A stretch of 64,000 nucleotides of DNA from Blepharisma stoltei (taxonomy: Eukaryota; Ciliophora; Heterotrichea; Heterotrichida; Blepharismidae): the NCBI GenBank assembly GCA_914767885.1, contig CAJZBQ010000044.1, positions 868,001-932,000 on the forward strand, written 5' to 3'. The position numbers and the translations under genes are program-made. The notes under the pieces are model-generated. The model saw only the letters and a program-made list of their open reading frames with translations. It searched no databases and was not told where the DNA came from. Positions 33,040-43,881 of the stretch are shown in pieces. Each line of letters starts with the position of its first letter. Within the stretch, counting starts at the first letter, position 1.

Positions 33040-33850
33040 TTTTCAACAATAATCCTGTGGCTCTTTTCGGCCAAAGCACACACTCCAAGATGTCACTAGC
33101 AAGCAAATCATCACTGACCTCATCACAAATCTTGCAAAAATAAACGTAAAAATATGTGCCAGCTCAGCACACAAGTACATTTTGTTTCTCTTTTTTATTG
33201 TATATCTAAATATTTCTTGCAGCGGTAAATTAGTAGAACTCCAAAATAGACCCATATATTATGTCCAAATCCCATTCCTGCAGAATAAGACACAAACTGC
33301 TCCTAAAATTATGAGTTAATGATGACACGATAAATGAATTTGTAAGTTGAAGCTTTATTTTGTAGATTGTATTGAATATATATTATGCAAGTTTATATTA
33401 AATAACGCTAGTTATCTTATATTATTTTTAATAGTAATTAATTATGAATTGGCATATCCTAACACACAAAAAATTGTGCTAACTTCAAAATTGCCATTGT
33501 CTAAGCCCAATGACTTTCCGCTTGCAAGTGTAATGGCAATGATTGTGAGGTAAAGCATGGCAAACACAAAAGTATAGCCCTGGACAGTTTATTGCTCGCC
33601 ATAGAATGAAGGTCAAGCTTAACTAGTTTACAAGTGTGCCTTTTTCAAATCTTGAAATTGGCTTGACAGAATAAACTTTTAATTAGCAGCCCAGAGCGGG
33701 CAATAAGCTGTCCTGGTCTATAGCCATGCGGCTTCTGATATCCCAAAGCTCTCTTCAGGTAAATCAATCTTTATGAGATGTAAGACCAAGCAGAAGAGAG
33801 AAGTCCAAAATATAACTGATGCTGATAAAGTCGAATAAGTTGGCTATCAT
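33040..33850 (-). pseudogene. Diverged second TLC-domain gene with a TIR insertion
   Basis: ATG near 33850 (MIANLFDFISISYIL). WDIRSRMA aligns with WDFRNRIV of the main TLC gene. After removal of the element at 33575-33722 the frame continues TFVFAMLYLTIIAITLASGK, matching SFIHGLFLLVSTTMAISSGR, then GNFEVSTIFCVLGYA. The C-terminal part (AELAHIFTFIFARF ... VTSW, 33040-33180) matches AELVFIVAFFIGRF ... VTSW. The middle (33255-33470) is not alignable and has stops; a further insertion or decay there is possible. Confidence 0.55.
33575..33722. mobile_element. Short TIR element with TA duplication
   Basis: The left end TAGCCCTGGACAGTTTATTG and right end CAATAAGCTGTCCTGGTCTA are inverted repeats of about 25 bp with few mismatches, flanked by TA on both sides. 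It is 148 bp and has no ORF. The long TIR and TA duplication are typical of Tc1/mariner-derived MITEs. Removing it restores the TLC reading frame. Confidence 0.8.
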
Positions 33851-34973
33851 TTGATAATTTAAATAAATGATAAGGCTCCAAGAAAGAAATTATTTTGCGA
33901 GAATTTATTTTTTAAAGTTCGTAGTGATGATTTATAAATTCTGAAAACGATGGGAGTGCTTAATTTTTAAATCAAACTAAAGTAAAATTCAAAAATTTTA
34001 CTCCCGCCCTCTAAGTTGGAACAAAAAAGGTATAATTCTCTTCAAATTGAAACAAAATTTTAATTTTATAGGTAAAAATATAATTTCTTTATAAATCGCT
34101 GTTATCAGTTTAATGTTTCCAAAACATATAGCTTGTTTAATTTTAAATGGGCAAGCACAAGCATATGATATTTAAACAAAAAGAGCAATAAATTTTATTA
34201 TAAAAAAAATTAATTTGTTATTAACTCTCTTTAAATGATATATTTTTATTATTATTATTATGCTTTATAGAAGGTGGTTCGACTATAATTCAGAGATTTG
34301 TAATTGCATAGCTATATCTAAAAGCATTTCGATCGGAGAATTATAGTTCATTTCGAGGCATTCTAAGAGAAATGAGAATTTTTAAATTAATTATATTAAT
34401 TCGCTTTGTAAAGCATATTTTAGAAAGTTTAAGTTAAAACTTATGCTGGCCATAAGCGGATAAACTCACTAGCCATCGCTCCTTTTTGGATTTTCGACCT
34501 GCTCTAACTGACCAAGAGATCAGTTTCTAGAGCATAAACGCAGTCTATGAGGTTGCCCTGATGGTCCTAATGAGAAGAGATCATTCGATAGGCAAAATTT
34601 GTATAGCTTAAGCAGTGACAAGAAAACCTTCGAGCCTTCTCCAAGCCTGAAGACCTACTCAAAAGTGATATAGGCCCTATTTCAGCCTCATTAGGATATG
34701 TCATGCTCTATGGGAGTGTTTCAGAGCGTCAACATTTTATTTCTATATAATTTTTAGAAAGAAATATAAATATGCTATGAGCAGCATTTCTTTGAGCATA
34801 AAATGAGGGCATAGCATCATAATTAAAATGGAAAGATAAATGAGGATTTTTATAGTTTAACTTATAAATTTCTATCCAAAAGAGCATGAAAACGTTGGCA
34901 ATAACAAATTAATTTTTCAAATTATTTATTTTGACTTTAAGAAGCAAATTGAATTATTGGAAATTTTGATTTA
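33851..34973. other. Noncoding stretch with a GC-rich island at 34450-34735
   Basis: Mostly AT-rich without genes. The 34450-34735 island has the composition of the R1/R2 retroposon-like elements (TAACTGACCAAGAGATCAG, CTCATTAGGATATG) but shares no clear sequence with them. No flanking direct repeat was found. Confidence 0.4.
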
Positions 34974-36739
34974 TTATATCTGAGTTATCGTTAATTGTAA
35001 GCTCTTCATATCAAATTTATATATTCTACAATCACTGTCCATGAAATAGCAACTTTGATTAAAATAAACTTGATATGCTGCTCTGGAACCATAGCTAATC
35101 TGCGATGCTCCTATAATTTTCCAATTGCTTAGTTGACTTGAATTACTTTCATATATATTTTTTCCGGATTCGATCAAAAATACTCGATTTTCTGCCTGGA
35201 GCAAGACTTTCCTGGTATTAGCTGCAAAGTTGCAATAAATTTTATTATATATATCTTGCTTATGATTATATAAATATAGTTCGCTACTTTGAAACCCAAC
35301 AAATGCGATTCCATAATTGCCTGCAATACATGAAACGCGGCTTAGATTTTCTTTGAGAGGGCGAATTTCATATTCTCTACTAAAGTTTTTCTTCCTTATT
35401 TCAATATCTTACTCCCCCCCCCCTCCGTGAGCGAACAAAACCATTAGAAAAATCGCCATTTTTTGACCAAAAACCCACCCTCCGTGAGTGAACAAAAAAT
35501 GTTTTTTAATACAAAAAATTTTAATGGAAAAAAAATTTGGATATATAAGTGATAATTAGTATAATGAAATCTAGAGCTAATTCTGTTTAATTTTAAACAA
35601 ATTGCGTTTTAAAACATAAATTTTGCAAATTAAATTAATATTTGCTTCCCAATTTTTGCAAATTAGGATTTTTTAAATTTCGAAAAAAAATATTTTTTAT
35701 AAAATTTATATATAAATTTTTTTAAAAAAAAAAATTAACCCCCCTCCGTGAGCGAACAAAATTTTTTTGTTCGCTCACGGAGGGGGGGGGGGAGTTAATA
35801 AATTAAGAAACTACATAATAGTTTACTCAATATGGAAAACTTTAAGTCAAAAGCATATAGCAAATTGCTCTTCAGATAATACCACTTATCAGTTGATAAC
35901 TCATATTTTGCTGCTTGATTCCATGCATTACCTTGAGCATTAAATCCTCCAAATAAGTAAATAAAGCCATCATAATACACAGCACCCATATTTCCTGAAG
36001 GATTTCCATCTGAAAGCTGTTTAATAATGCTATTTGGATACAATATAAATGCTGTTCCTTCTCCAGGATAATTGCCATAACAAAATATAGATTTATCAGG
36101 AATAAGACACATAGAAATAGCATGAGGATGACTAACATTGTTTTGAAGAATATATATCTGCTTCTCAGACTTTGAATAATTGGTTAAATTTACTCTAACT
36201 GAGTTTTTTGTGTTATTTCTAAAAAATACAATTTCATTGTTTTCAATATCATCGGCTCTATCATTTTTGTTCAATTCAAAATCGGAATGATTAAACTTGC
36301 ACCCGAACTCATCCAACTTTTTTTGGGCACTATCTGGATCTAAGCTTAATAGCTTTTCAAGTGGATTTTGATTTATTTTTGGTATTTTTTTTATCGAGCT
36401 AATGCTTCTAATTAAATCAACTTGATTTATTCTTATTTTTTCAATATTTTCTAGCGCTTTAATAAGTGATAATTTTAACTCTTGTATTTTCTTATATGTG
36501 TCTTTTATTAAGTTTTCTTTTATATCAAGCAATTCTTTTGATAATTTATGCAGCTCTTCAATTAGGTTTTCTTTATATTTTTGATTTACTTTTATTTCTA
36601 AGATTTCAAACTTGTGCTCTTCAATAGAAGTAGCTTGAGCATACTTATACATGTGGATTTTGCAAGAGTAGCTGGGAGAATCCATATATTTGAAGAGAAC
36701 TTTGACTTTATTTTTGCATCCTTGCTTTCAGCATTCCAT
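34974..36739 (-). CDS. Kelch copy K12 (intact after removal of a nested IES2)
   Basis: Segments 36739-35882 (286 codons) and 35372-34974 (133 codons) join to 1257 nt, 418 residues, once the TA-bounded 35373-35881 is removed. IES1 is naturally absent (ENNEIVFFRNNTKNSV). Features: MECWKQGCKN with UGA Trp4, a long coiled coil (about 45-105), linker, propeller motifs CLIPDKSIFCYG, GAVYYDGFIYLFGG and YQVYFNQSCYFMD, ending MKSLQLTITQI. Two zinc ligands are changed (Cys16 to Phe, Cys18 to Tyr), so the zinc finger may not fold although the rest looks constrained. The removed block contains a complete family-1 MITE. Confidence 0.75.
35373..35881. repeat. IES2 in K12, carrying a nested MITE
   Basis: 509 bp between TA (35371-35372) and TA (35880-35881). 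About 123 bp belong to IES2 itself and 386 bp to the family-1 MITE at 35412-35797. Confidence 0.8.
35412..35797. mobile_element. Family-1 MITE nested in IES2
   Basis: TTA-CTCCCCCCC ... GGGGGGGGAG-TTA, full length. It is very similar along its whole length to the copy at 60378-60759, including the inner GCCATTTTTTGACC and TGCAAATTAGGATT blocks, which suggests recent activity. Confidence 0.85.
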
Positions 36740-36954
36740 GATTAAGATAAATTTATAGATTCATGAAAATGATTAATAAAAATTATTGCATTCTTAATCA
36801 TTTGAATATAATGTACCTAAAGGAAATTAGGATCTATAAAAATACGAAAGATTTTTAAAAATCATTTATTTAATCACAAAAGGAAGTTCAATATCTCCAC
36901 TTGATTTTTTGATTATGCATAATTCACAGTAAAAAGTAAGCAAAAATCCTCTAA

Positions 36955-37202
36955 GTGCTTGATCAAAACGCGAACACGAGCTCTGGTTCTTGTAAAATAA
37001 TTAAGCCATTCTAAAATCTCGCTCTATCGTTGAACTAATTGCTCTTTTCAAGAGAGCTGATACTTTATTTTCTAGTCTTTGGGGTTTAATGACTGCTCAA
37101 TAAAGTGTTGATCGAACCTCCTGCTTGAGCTTGGTTAAGCTTGAATATGTAATCTTCAATAGATTAAATTTATTTAAGTAAGCTGGCCTGAATTTGATTC
37201 AT
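36955..37202 (-). pseudogene. Second-family kelch 5' fragment
   Basis: A minus-strand partial duplicate of the first ~80 codons of the gene at 37457-38506 (ATG near 37202; QLL-like and KRAI-RDF motifs), with frame defects. It directly abuts the membrane-gene remnant. Confidence 0.6.
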
Positions 37203-37456
37203 ATTAAGTGTTGCTTATATGAGCTAGACCACTAAATTTAATTTATTAAAATATCGTTGCTATAAAATACTGACTACATTTTTGATAGAAAGAAGCCCTG
37301 CAGTGAGATTTATAGCAAAAGCAAAAAAAAATATCAGAATATATCTAATTTTCCAAAATTATCCCTAATTTTAATGAAATTATAGTTAAAAAGACTTACT
37401 AATAAACCCTCGAAAAAAAGTTTTAAATTGGAAAATATAAAAGACTAATAAATATT

Positions 37457-38506
37457 TTATAGTTTAGTCATCAGCTTTAACCCCAAAGAAAATCTGTAGT
37501 AGTGTGGCTCTTCATCATTTTGCAAAGTCCCAATATAGATGCCGCCTTTATTATATGAGCAATTCACATGAAAAGGATTATCACTAATTATATTTTCCTT
37601 AATTTTTTTTCAAGCATATTCGTTTCCAACATCGCTTTCATAAATAAATCCATTTCGACACTCAAACAAATACAGCCTTTCTTCTACATTTATCAAGATT
37701 TTTCTTTTGCATATTGAAAATTCATAAGGGATTGTGGAATAAGAGTCAATATCGATTGAGTATAATAATAGATGCTTATTCTCTAATCCAGAAATCAAAA
37801 TATCCCCCTTAAATATCACGCTATGGCTCATATAGTAAGCCTGTGGCATTGGAGCAATGTCAAATCAACAATTTCTATCAAAATCATATCTACGAGATCG
37901 AGCTAATTGACTATCATTTCATTTTTCTCCGAAGCAGTAAACATTTCTATTTAAATAGATAGCTGATGAACCAAAATAATACGATTCATATTGCAATTTT
38001 CGAAATTCATAGTTTCTGTCAATTATAAATGTACTTTCAGAAAACCCATTTTTACCTACAACAAATAATTCACCATTTGGAAGTTGAGTAATTGCTGCGT
38101 AAAAGCAATCTAAAGATTCAGAAATTTCTAAAATTTTATTTTCTTTTGTTTCACTTTCAGTGTTATAAACATATAAATGATTTTTACTATTTGCCTCTGA
38201 AATAAAATAAAGAGATGAGAAATGATGATAAGTGGTAATATACTCATTATAAGCTTTGCTGAGCGCTTCGTCAAAACGTGAACTCTGATTCTTGTAAAAT
38301 AAATAAGTCGTCCTGAAATCTCGCTCTATTGTAGGGCCAATTGCTCTTTTCAAGAGCACTGATCTCTTATTTTCTAGCTCTTTAGGGTTTAATAACTGAT
38401 CAATCGAGTGCTGATCGAGTCCTCATCTTTGGGTGGGCTTAAGTTTGGATATGTAATCTTCAATAGATTTAGCACAGTTAAATAAGTTGGCCTTATTTTG
38501 ATCCAT
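37457..38506 (-). CDS. Second-family kelch-like protein, intact
   Basis: One uninterrupted frame of 350 codons (349 residues) from ATG at 38506 (MDQNKANLFNCAKSIEDYI) to TAA at 37457, provided UGA is Trp. UGA occurs at QRWGLD, GEKWND, NCWFD and YAWKK, each a plausible Trp. A Lys/Glu-rich helical N-terminus (about 1-75) lacks the Cys/His motif of the main family. It is followed by a propeller with TQLPNGELFVVGK, SSAIYLNRNVYCFGEK, CWFDIAPMPQAY and ILINVEERLYLFEC. W-x-x-x-x-P-M-P after a GG/GE turn is a classic kelch pattern. It has no IES and no MITE, unlike its neighbours. Its partner and role are unknown. Confidence 0.75.
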
Positions 38507-38639
38507 TTAGGGTAATTATATGAGTTAGATTTAAATTTGAATTATTAAAATTATTAATTACTTAAATGGTACAGGTTATATACCTTAGCACCTCAAAATA
38601 TATCCGGCCTACTCTATAGGTGCGCCAGGAGTTGCTGGA

Positions 38640-38982
38640 TTTATTTCGATTATCAAGTGAAATTGGTATATTCAAAACTAACTAATGTGCATGCTTATAA
38701 ATGAAAATACCGAAGCGATCTATGAATGAAATTTAGTGCTATTTCTATAATGCGGCCACTATTTCTTGCCCTTTTAAAGGATTTTTGCTTACTTTAAATA
38801 TGAATTCTGGAAAATAAAACGAAAATGAAAAATCAAGTAAGGATTTGAGCTAGGCTCTTCTGATGCTTAAATAATAATTATCGATTTCATTTTTGTTTCT
38901 AAATTCTTATATATTTCGTATTCTTTCTTTCAGAATGAAATGGCCTTATCAATTATTCCATTTTCTTGAATCAATAATAATC
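38640..38982. other. 5' flank of plus-strand kelch copy K13
   Basis: Homologous to the flanks of K6, K9 and K15; it ends TTCCATTTTCTTGAATC-N-ATAATAATC before the ATG. It may contain the subfamily promoter, but no motif can be singled out. Confidence 0.4.
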
Positions 38983-39069
38983 ATGGAATGCTGAATGCCG
39001 GGATGTCGAAATAAAGTTAAAGTTTTCTGCTAATGTGTGGATCCTGCCAGCTACTCTTGCACACTCATA

Positions 39070-39446
39070 TATAATGAGCGACTATATGTTTTTCCTCGAA
39101 AAAATTTTCCTATTGCAGGCATTTTCAACACAATTTTTGCACTTTTTTTTTTTTCTGTCATTTGGTCAAAAAATACACGCGAGCAAATATCTGATGAGAA
39201 AAAGCTTCAACCAAATAGGGCCAGAAAATGTCTGTCGGAAAAAATATAGAGGTTTCCTCTATATAGCGCTAAAAGCGCAGACATTTTCCCAGGAGCTTTC
39301 CAAGTTCGTCGGACCAAATCGCTTTTTGGTCCGACCAAGGCATTGATTTGGTGCAACCTACCGATAAATTCCGATCAGAATTTATCGGCCTTACAGCGCC
39401 AAACATAGGAAACTTCTATAAACTTGACAAAAAGAATCTGCGTATA
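39070..39446. repeat. TA-bounded insertion in K13 with a hairpin cluster
   Basis: It interrupts the kelch codons between YSC-x-(I)H and YKHLQ. The first ~130 bp (to about 39200) match the insertion at the same site in K15 (43720-43870). The rest is unique and holds three perfect 11-bp stems: 39224-39234 with 39278-39288, 39308-39318 with 39325-39335, and 39361-39371 with 39378-39388. Smaller perfect stems lie inside the first (39245-39263 and 39266-39278). Confidence 0.65.
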
Positions 39447-39864
39447 TGAGCATCTTCAAATTACTTCTTTTTTAAAGCATAACCCTCAAACCTTAAAAAT
39501 AAAAATAAATCCAAAAAACAAGGAAGCTTTAATTGAAGAGCTGCAAAAGCTATCAGAAGAATTACTTGATATAAAAGAAAACTTAATCAGAGATACATAT
39601 AAGAAAATACAAGAATTAGAATTATCACTTATTGAGGCGCTTAAACGTTTGATAAAATAAGACTAAATCAAGATGAATTAATTAGAAAGATTGACTCCAT
39701 AACAAAATTACCAAAAATAAATCAAAATCCAGTTGAAAAACTATTAAGTCTAGATCCAGATATTGCCCCAAAAAAGTTGAACGAGTTTGGGTGCAATTTT
39801 GATCGTTCCGATTTTGAATTAAACAAAAATGACAGAACCGATGCTATTGAAAACAATGAATTTG

Positions 39865-39996
39865 TATACTTCTTTAAATATATTTTTTTAATTTTATAGC
39901 GTAATCTAAGAAATTTGAATTCGCCTAAAGAATGGTTTCTTTAAAGTAGAAAGCTGAGATTTTTAAAGCAGTGATTAAATATATTAATGAGACATA
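39865..39996. repeat. IES1 in K13
   Basis: A TA-bounded ~130-bp insertion at the conserved site. Confidence 0.7.
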
Positions 39997-40890
39997 TTTT
40001 TTAGGGGAGGCACAAAAAACTATGTTAGAGTAAATTCGACTAATTCTTCAAAGTTTGAGCAGCAGATAGACGTTCTTCAAGATAATGTTATTTATCCTGA
40101 TGCTATTTCTATGTGTCTTCTTCCTGATAAATCTATATTTTGTTATGGCAATTATCCTGGAGAAGGAACAGCATTTATATTGTATCCAAATAGCACTGTT
40201 AAACAGCTTTCAGATGGAGATCCGTCAGGAGGTATGGATGCTGTGCATCATGATGGCTTTATTTACTTATTTGGAGGATGAAATGCTGCAGGTAATTTAT
40301 CGAATCAAGCAGCAAAATATGAATTATCAGCTGATAAGTGGTATAAAATTCGCCCTCTGAAGGAAAATCTAAGTCCCGTTTCATGTATTGCAGGCAATTA
40401 TGGAATCGCATTTGTTGGGTATCAAAGTAGCGAACTATATTCATATAATCATAAACAAGATATTTATAATGAAATCTATCGCAACTTTGCAGCTAATACT
40501 TATAAACTTTTGCTTCAGGCAGAAAATCGAATATTTTTAATCGAGTCCGAAAAAAATATATATGAAAGTGAGCCAAATCAACTAAGCAATTGGAAAACTA
40601 TAGGATCATCGAAGATTAGTTATGGTTACAGAGTAGCATACCAAGTTTATTTCAATCAAAGTTGCTATTTCATGGACTGGGAATATAAAATATATAAATT
40701 TAATATGAAGAGCTTACAATTAATGATGACTCAGGTATAGTGAATCAAAATTCAATAATTTAATTATTTTTTAGCATCAAAACAAAAATTTGTAATATAA
40801 ATTTCGCAATCGACAAAATTTAATATAAATCCTCAAATTCAAAGAGCTAGGCATAGTTTATTATTTATATAAGCTTGGAAATTAAATATT

Positions 40891-41050
40891 TCATGGTCAA
40901 TCCTTTGCTCATAGCTCTCCTTTTGGCTCCTGTATAGGCAATCGTGTTTATCACCGCATCTCTAGTAATCAATATAGCGAATTGTTTCCTTTATCGATGG
41001 ACTCTATTTATTTGCCCCACCACATGGCAATTTGACGAAACGACGAATGT
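40891..41050 (+). pseudogene. Inverted TLC-gene 5' fragment
   Basis: A near copy of 7291-7450, including the TAG at the PVW codon, and head-to-head with 41140-41510. Confidence 0.65.
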
Positions 41051-41139
41051 AAGACCTAAATAGCGGTTTAAAATTTCGGCAATTGAGTTATTTAAGCTTT
41101 TTTATGTAAGAATGGATTAGAAACTTCAGCAAAAAAGTT

Positions 41140-41510
41140 TCATATATAATTTCAATTGTACTGAACACCCAGTTAATTATCCAACAATTGTAAGGCCATG
41201 ATGAAGCATAATAAAGTTATAATAGATCCCTAATTTTCACATATGCAATGTATCGTAAATAAAATAGCCTAAGTCGCTATTACCAAGATTTCAAAGTCGC
41301 CATTTAGGTCTCCTATTGGCTAGTAGTAATTGCGATTGCAATTAAAGCAAGAAAAATAGTCCATGGATGAAAAAACAATAGATTTCAGAAATCCAAAGCT
41401 CTTTGGTATGCAAATTTGTATTGACTACCAGAGATGCATGGATTAAAACGATGGCAAAAACAGTAGCTAGATTAGAGGATCACCCATTTTTTTAGTAGTA
41501 AATATATATT
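41140..41510 (-). pseudogene. TLC-domain gene fragment
   Basis: The minus-strand first TLC segment with indels, a close sister of 7615-7966; 3' of K14. Confidence 0.65.
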
Positions 41511-41655
41511 TTCAGGTTTAAATTAATAATAAGCTTTGCTTACTCTTGAATTTTGAATATTTATTAGTTAAATTTTAAAAATAATAAACTAAATATAGCA
41601 AATTATTTGTCTTGATTCTAAAAAAGCAAATTAAATTATTGGAAATTTTTATTAA

Positions 41656-43032
41656 TTATAGCTGATTCATCGTTAATTGTAAGCTCTTCATATCAAATTT
41701 ATATAGTTTATCATTATTGTCCATGAAATAGCAACTTTGATTGAAATAAACTTTATATGCTACTCCGCGACCAAAGCTAATCTGCGCTGCTCCTATAATT
41801 TTCCAATTCGTTAGTTGATTTGATTCACTTTCATATATGTTTTTTCCTGATTCGATTAAAAGCACTCGATTTTCTGCCTGGAGCAAGACTTTGTTAGTAT
41901 TTGCTGCAAATTTGAGATAAATTTCATTATAAATATCTTGCTTATGATGATATAAATATAGTTTGCTACTTTCATACCCAACAAATGCGATTCCATAATT
42001 GCCTGCAATACATGAAACGCGGCTTAGAACTTCATTCAGAGGACAAATTTTATATCACTTATCAGTTGATAGCTCATATTTTGCTGCTTTATTCAATTCA
42101 TTACCATAAGCATCTCATCCTCCAAATAAGTAAAATAAAGCCATCATGATGCACAGAACCCATACCTGCTGACGGATCTCCATCTGAAAGTTGTTTAATA
42201 GTGCTATTTGGATACAATATAAATGCTGCTCCAGATACAGGATAATTGCCATAACAAAATATAGATTTATCAGGAAGAAGACACATAGAAATATTAGAAG
42301 AATATTTAACATTGTTTTGAAGAAGTCTATCTGCTGCTCAGACTTTGAAAAATCGGTCAAATTTACTCTAACTGAGTTTTTTTGTGCCTTGCCTAAAAAA
42401 TACAATTTCATTGTTTTCAACAGCATTGTTTTCAACAGCATTGTTTTCAGCAGCACTGCTTTCAACAGCATTGTTTTCAACAGCATTGCTTTTAACAGCA
42501 TTGCTTTCAACAGCATTGCTTTCAACAGCATTGCTTTCAACAGCATTGATTCTGTAATTTTTGTTCAATTCAAAATCGGAACAATTAAAACTGCACCCAA
42601 ACTCATTCAATTTTTTCTGGCAATATCTGGATCTAAACTTAATAGCTCTTCAAATGGATTTTGATTTATATTTCGTATTTTTTTTTACCGAGTCAAATCT
42701 TTTTAATTAAATCAACTTGATTCAATCTTATTTTATCAATACGTTTTAGTGACTCAATGAGTGATAATTCTAACTCTTGTATTTTCTTATATGTTTCTTT
42801 TATTAGATTTTCTTTTATATCAAGCATTTCTTTTGATAATTTACACAGCTCTTCAATTAGGGCTTCCTTATGCTTTTGATTGGTTTTAATTTAAAGTGTT
42901 CAAACTTGTGTTCTTTAATAGAAGCAACTTTAAAATGCTTATAGATATGGATTTCGCAAGAGAAGCTGGGAGGTTCCACACATCTGCAGAAAACTTTGAC
43001 TTTATTTTTGCATCTTGCTTTCAGCATTCCAT
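41656..43032 (-). pseudogene. Kelch copy K14 with expanded 15-bp minisatellite
   Basis: ATG at 43032, TAA at 41656; lacks both IES1 and IES2. DKW is encoded with UGA (42055-42060 region), aligned to UGG in K3. Between the DRI and NEIV codons a 15-bp unit is repeated about nine times, giving N-A-V-E-S/N runs. One-base changes near 42130 (extra A) and 42615 break the frame, and the N-terminal zinc-finger codons carry indels. It is a pseudogene that is nonetheless useful as an empty-site control. Confidence 0.7.
42417..42545. repeat. 15-bp coding minisatellite in K14
   Basis: About nine units of TTTCAACAGCATTGT with small variants. The single-unit state is visible in K1, K2 and others (TTTTCAACAGCATTGATTC), so the expansion is private to K14. 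Confidence 0.9.
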
Positions 43033-43149
43033 GATTAAGATATTTATAGATTCAACAAAATGACTAATAAAAATCATTGTATTCTTATACATTTCCATAT
43101 AATTTATCTAAAGAGAATTTAGCATCTATAATATTCAAGAATTACTATA

Positions 43150-43638
43150 ATTTATTGCATAAATTGCTTAGTCATTAAACCTTCTTGAACTAATATGCTT
43201 TAAAGCTTGATTTGGTGTAATATACTTCTGAACTTAAACAACATATTTATAATTGCCGCTGGTTTTTCACTTTGTCTGCAATTTTTGGAGCTTTTGTATT
43301 TATTTCGATTATCAAGTGAAATTGGACATATTCAAAATTAACTTATGTAAGTGCTTATAAATGAAAATACCGAAGCGATCTGCTAAGAAATTTTAGTGAC
43401 GATTTCTATTTTTTGCCTTTGTTTAAGGACTTTTGCTTACTTTAACTGTGAATTCTGGAAATCAAAATGAAAAATCAAGTAAAGATTTTAGCTAGCTGCT
43501 TCTGATGCTTAAATAATAATTATAGATTTAATTTTAATATTTTTTATTCTAAATTCTTTTATATTTCATATTCTTCCTTTTCAGGATAAATCGCTTTATC
43601 AATTATTCCATTTTCTTGAATCTATAATAATGCTAATC
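43150..43638. other. 5' flank of kelch fragment K15
   Basis: Homologous to the K6, K9 and K13 flanks; no ORF of note. Confidence 0.4.
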
Positions 43639-43881
43639 ATGGAATGCTGAATGCAGGGGTGTCAAATAAAGTTAAAGTTTTCTGAAAATGTGTGAATCCT
43701 GTCAGCTACTCTTGCAGAATTTATATATATTAGTGGCTATATGCTTTTCATCAGAAGCATTTCCTCTTGCAGGCTTTTCGAACTCTATTATCCAAACTTT
43801 TTTCTCTTCAGATATTTGGTCAAAAATACCAGTCTTTGTAAGCAAATATCTGATGAAAAAAAACTTCAATCAAATGACTCA
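43639..43881 (+). pseudogene. Kelch 5' fragment K15
   Basis: ATG at 43639 (UGA Trp4), about 25 codons of the zinc-finger region with an indel. The same insertion found in K13 follows (43720-43870), and then a family-1 MITE that leads straight into a TLC fragment. Everything downstream of residue ~30 is lost. Confidence 0.65.

Larger units (their letters stand above)
38983..40740 (+). pseudogene. Kelch copy K13
   Basis: ATG at 38983 (UGA Trp4). A TAA replaces a Lys codon in the zinc-finger region, a TA-bounded 376-bp insertion follows (about 39070-39446), then the coiled coil with a frameshift near 39650, IES1 (39865-39996), and a fully open propeller without IES2 (ADKWYKIRPLKENL) to ...MTQV-TAG. 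The codon after FGG is UGA, aligned to UGG in K6 (FGGW), another code test. Stops and the frameshift mark it as a pseudogene, although the second half is well kept. Confidence 0.7.

Noticed and set aside
39035-39346. 103-codon ORF in the K13 insertion, partly similar to an ORF at 43688
   Set aside because: Similarity reflects the shared insertion DNA; frames and ends differ, and hairpins disrupt the rest.
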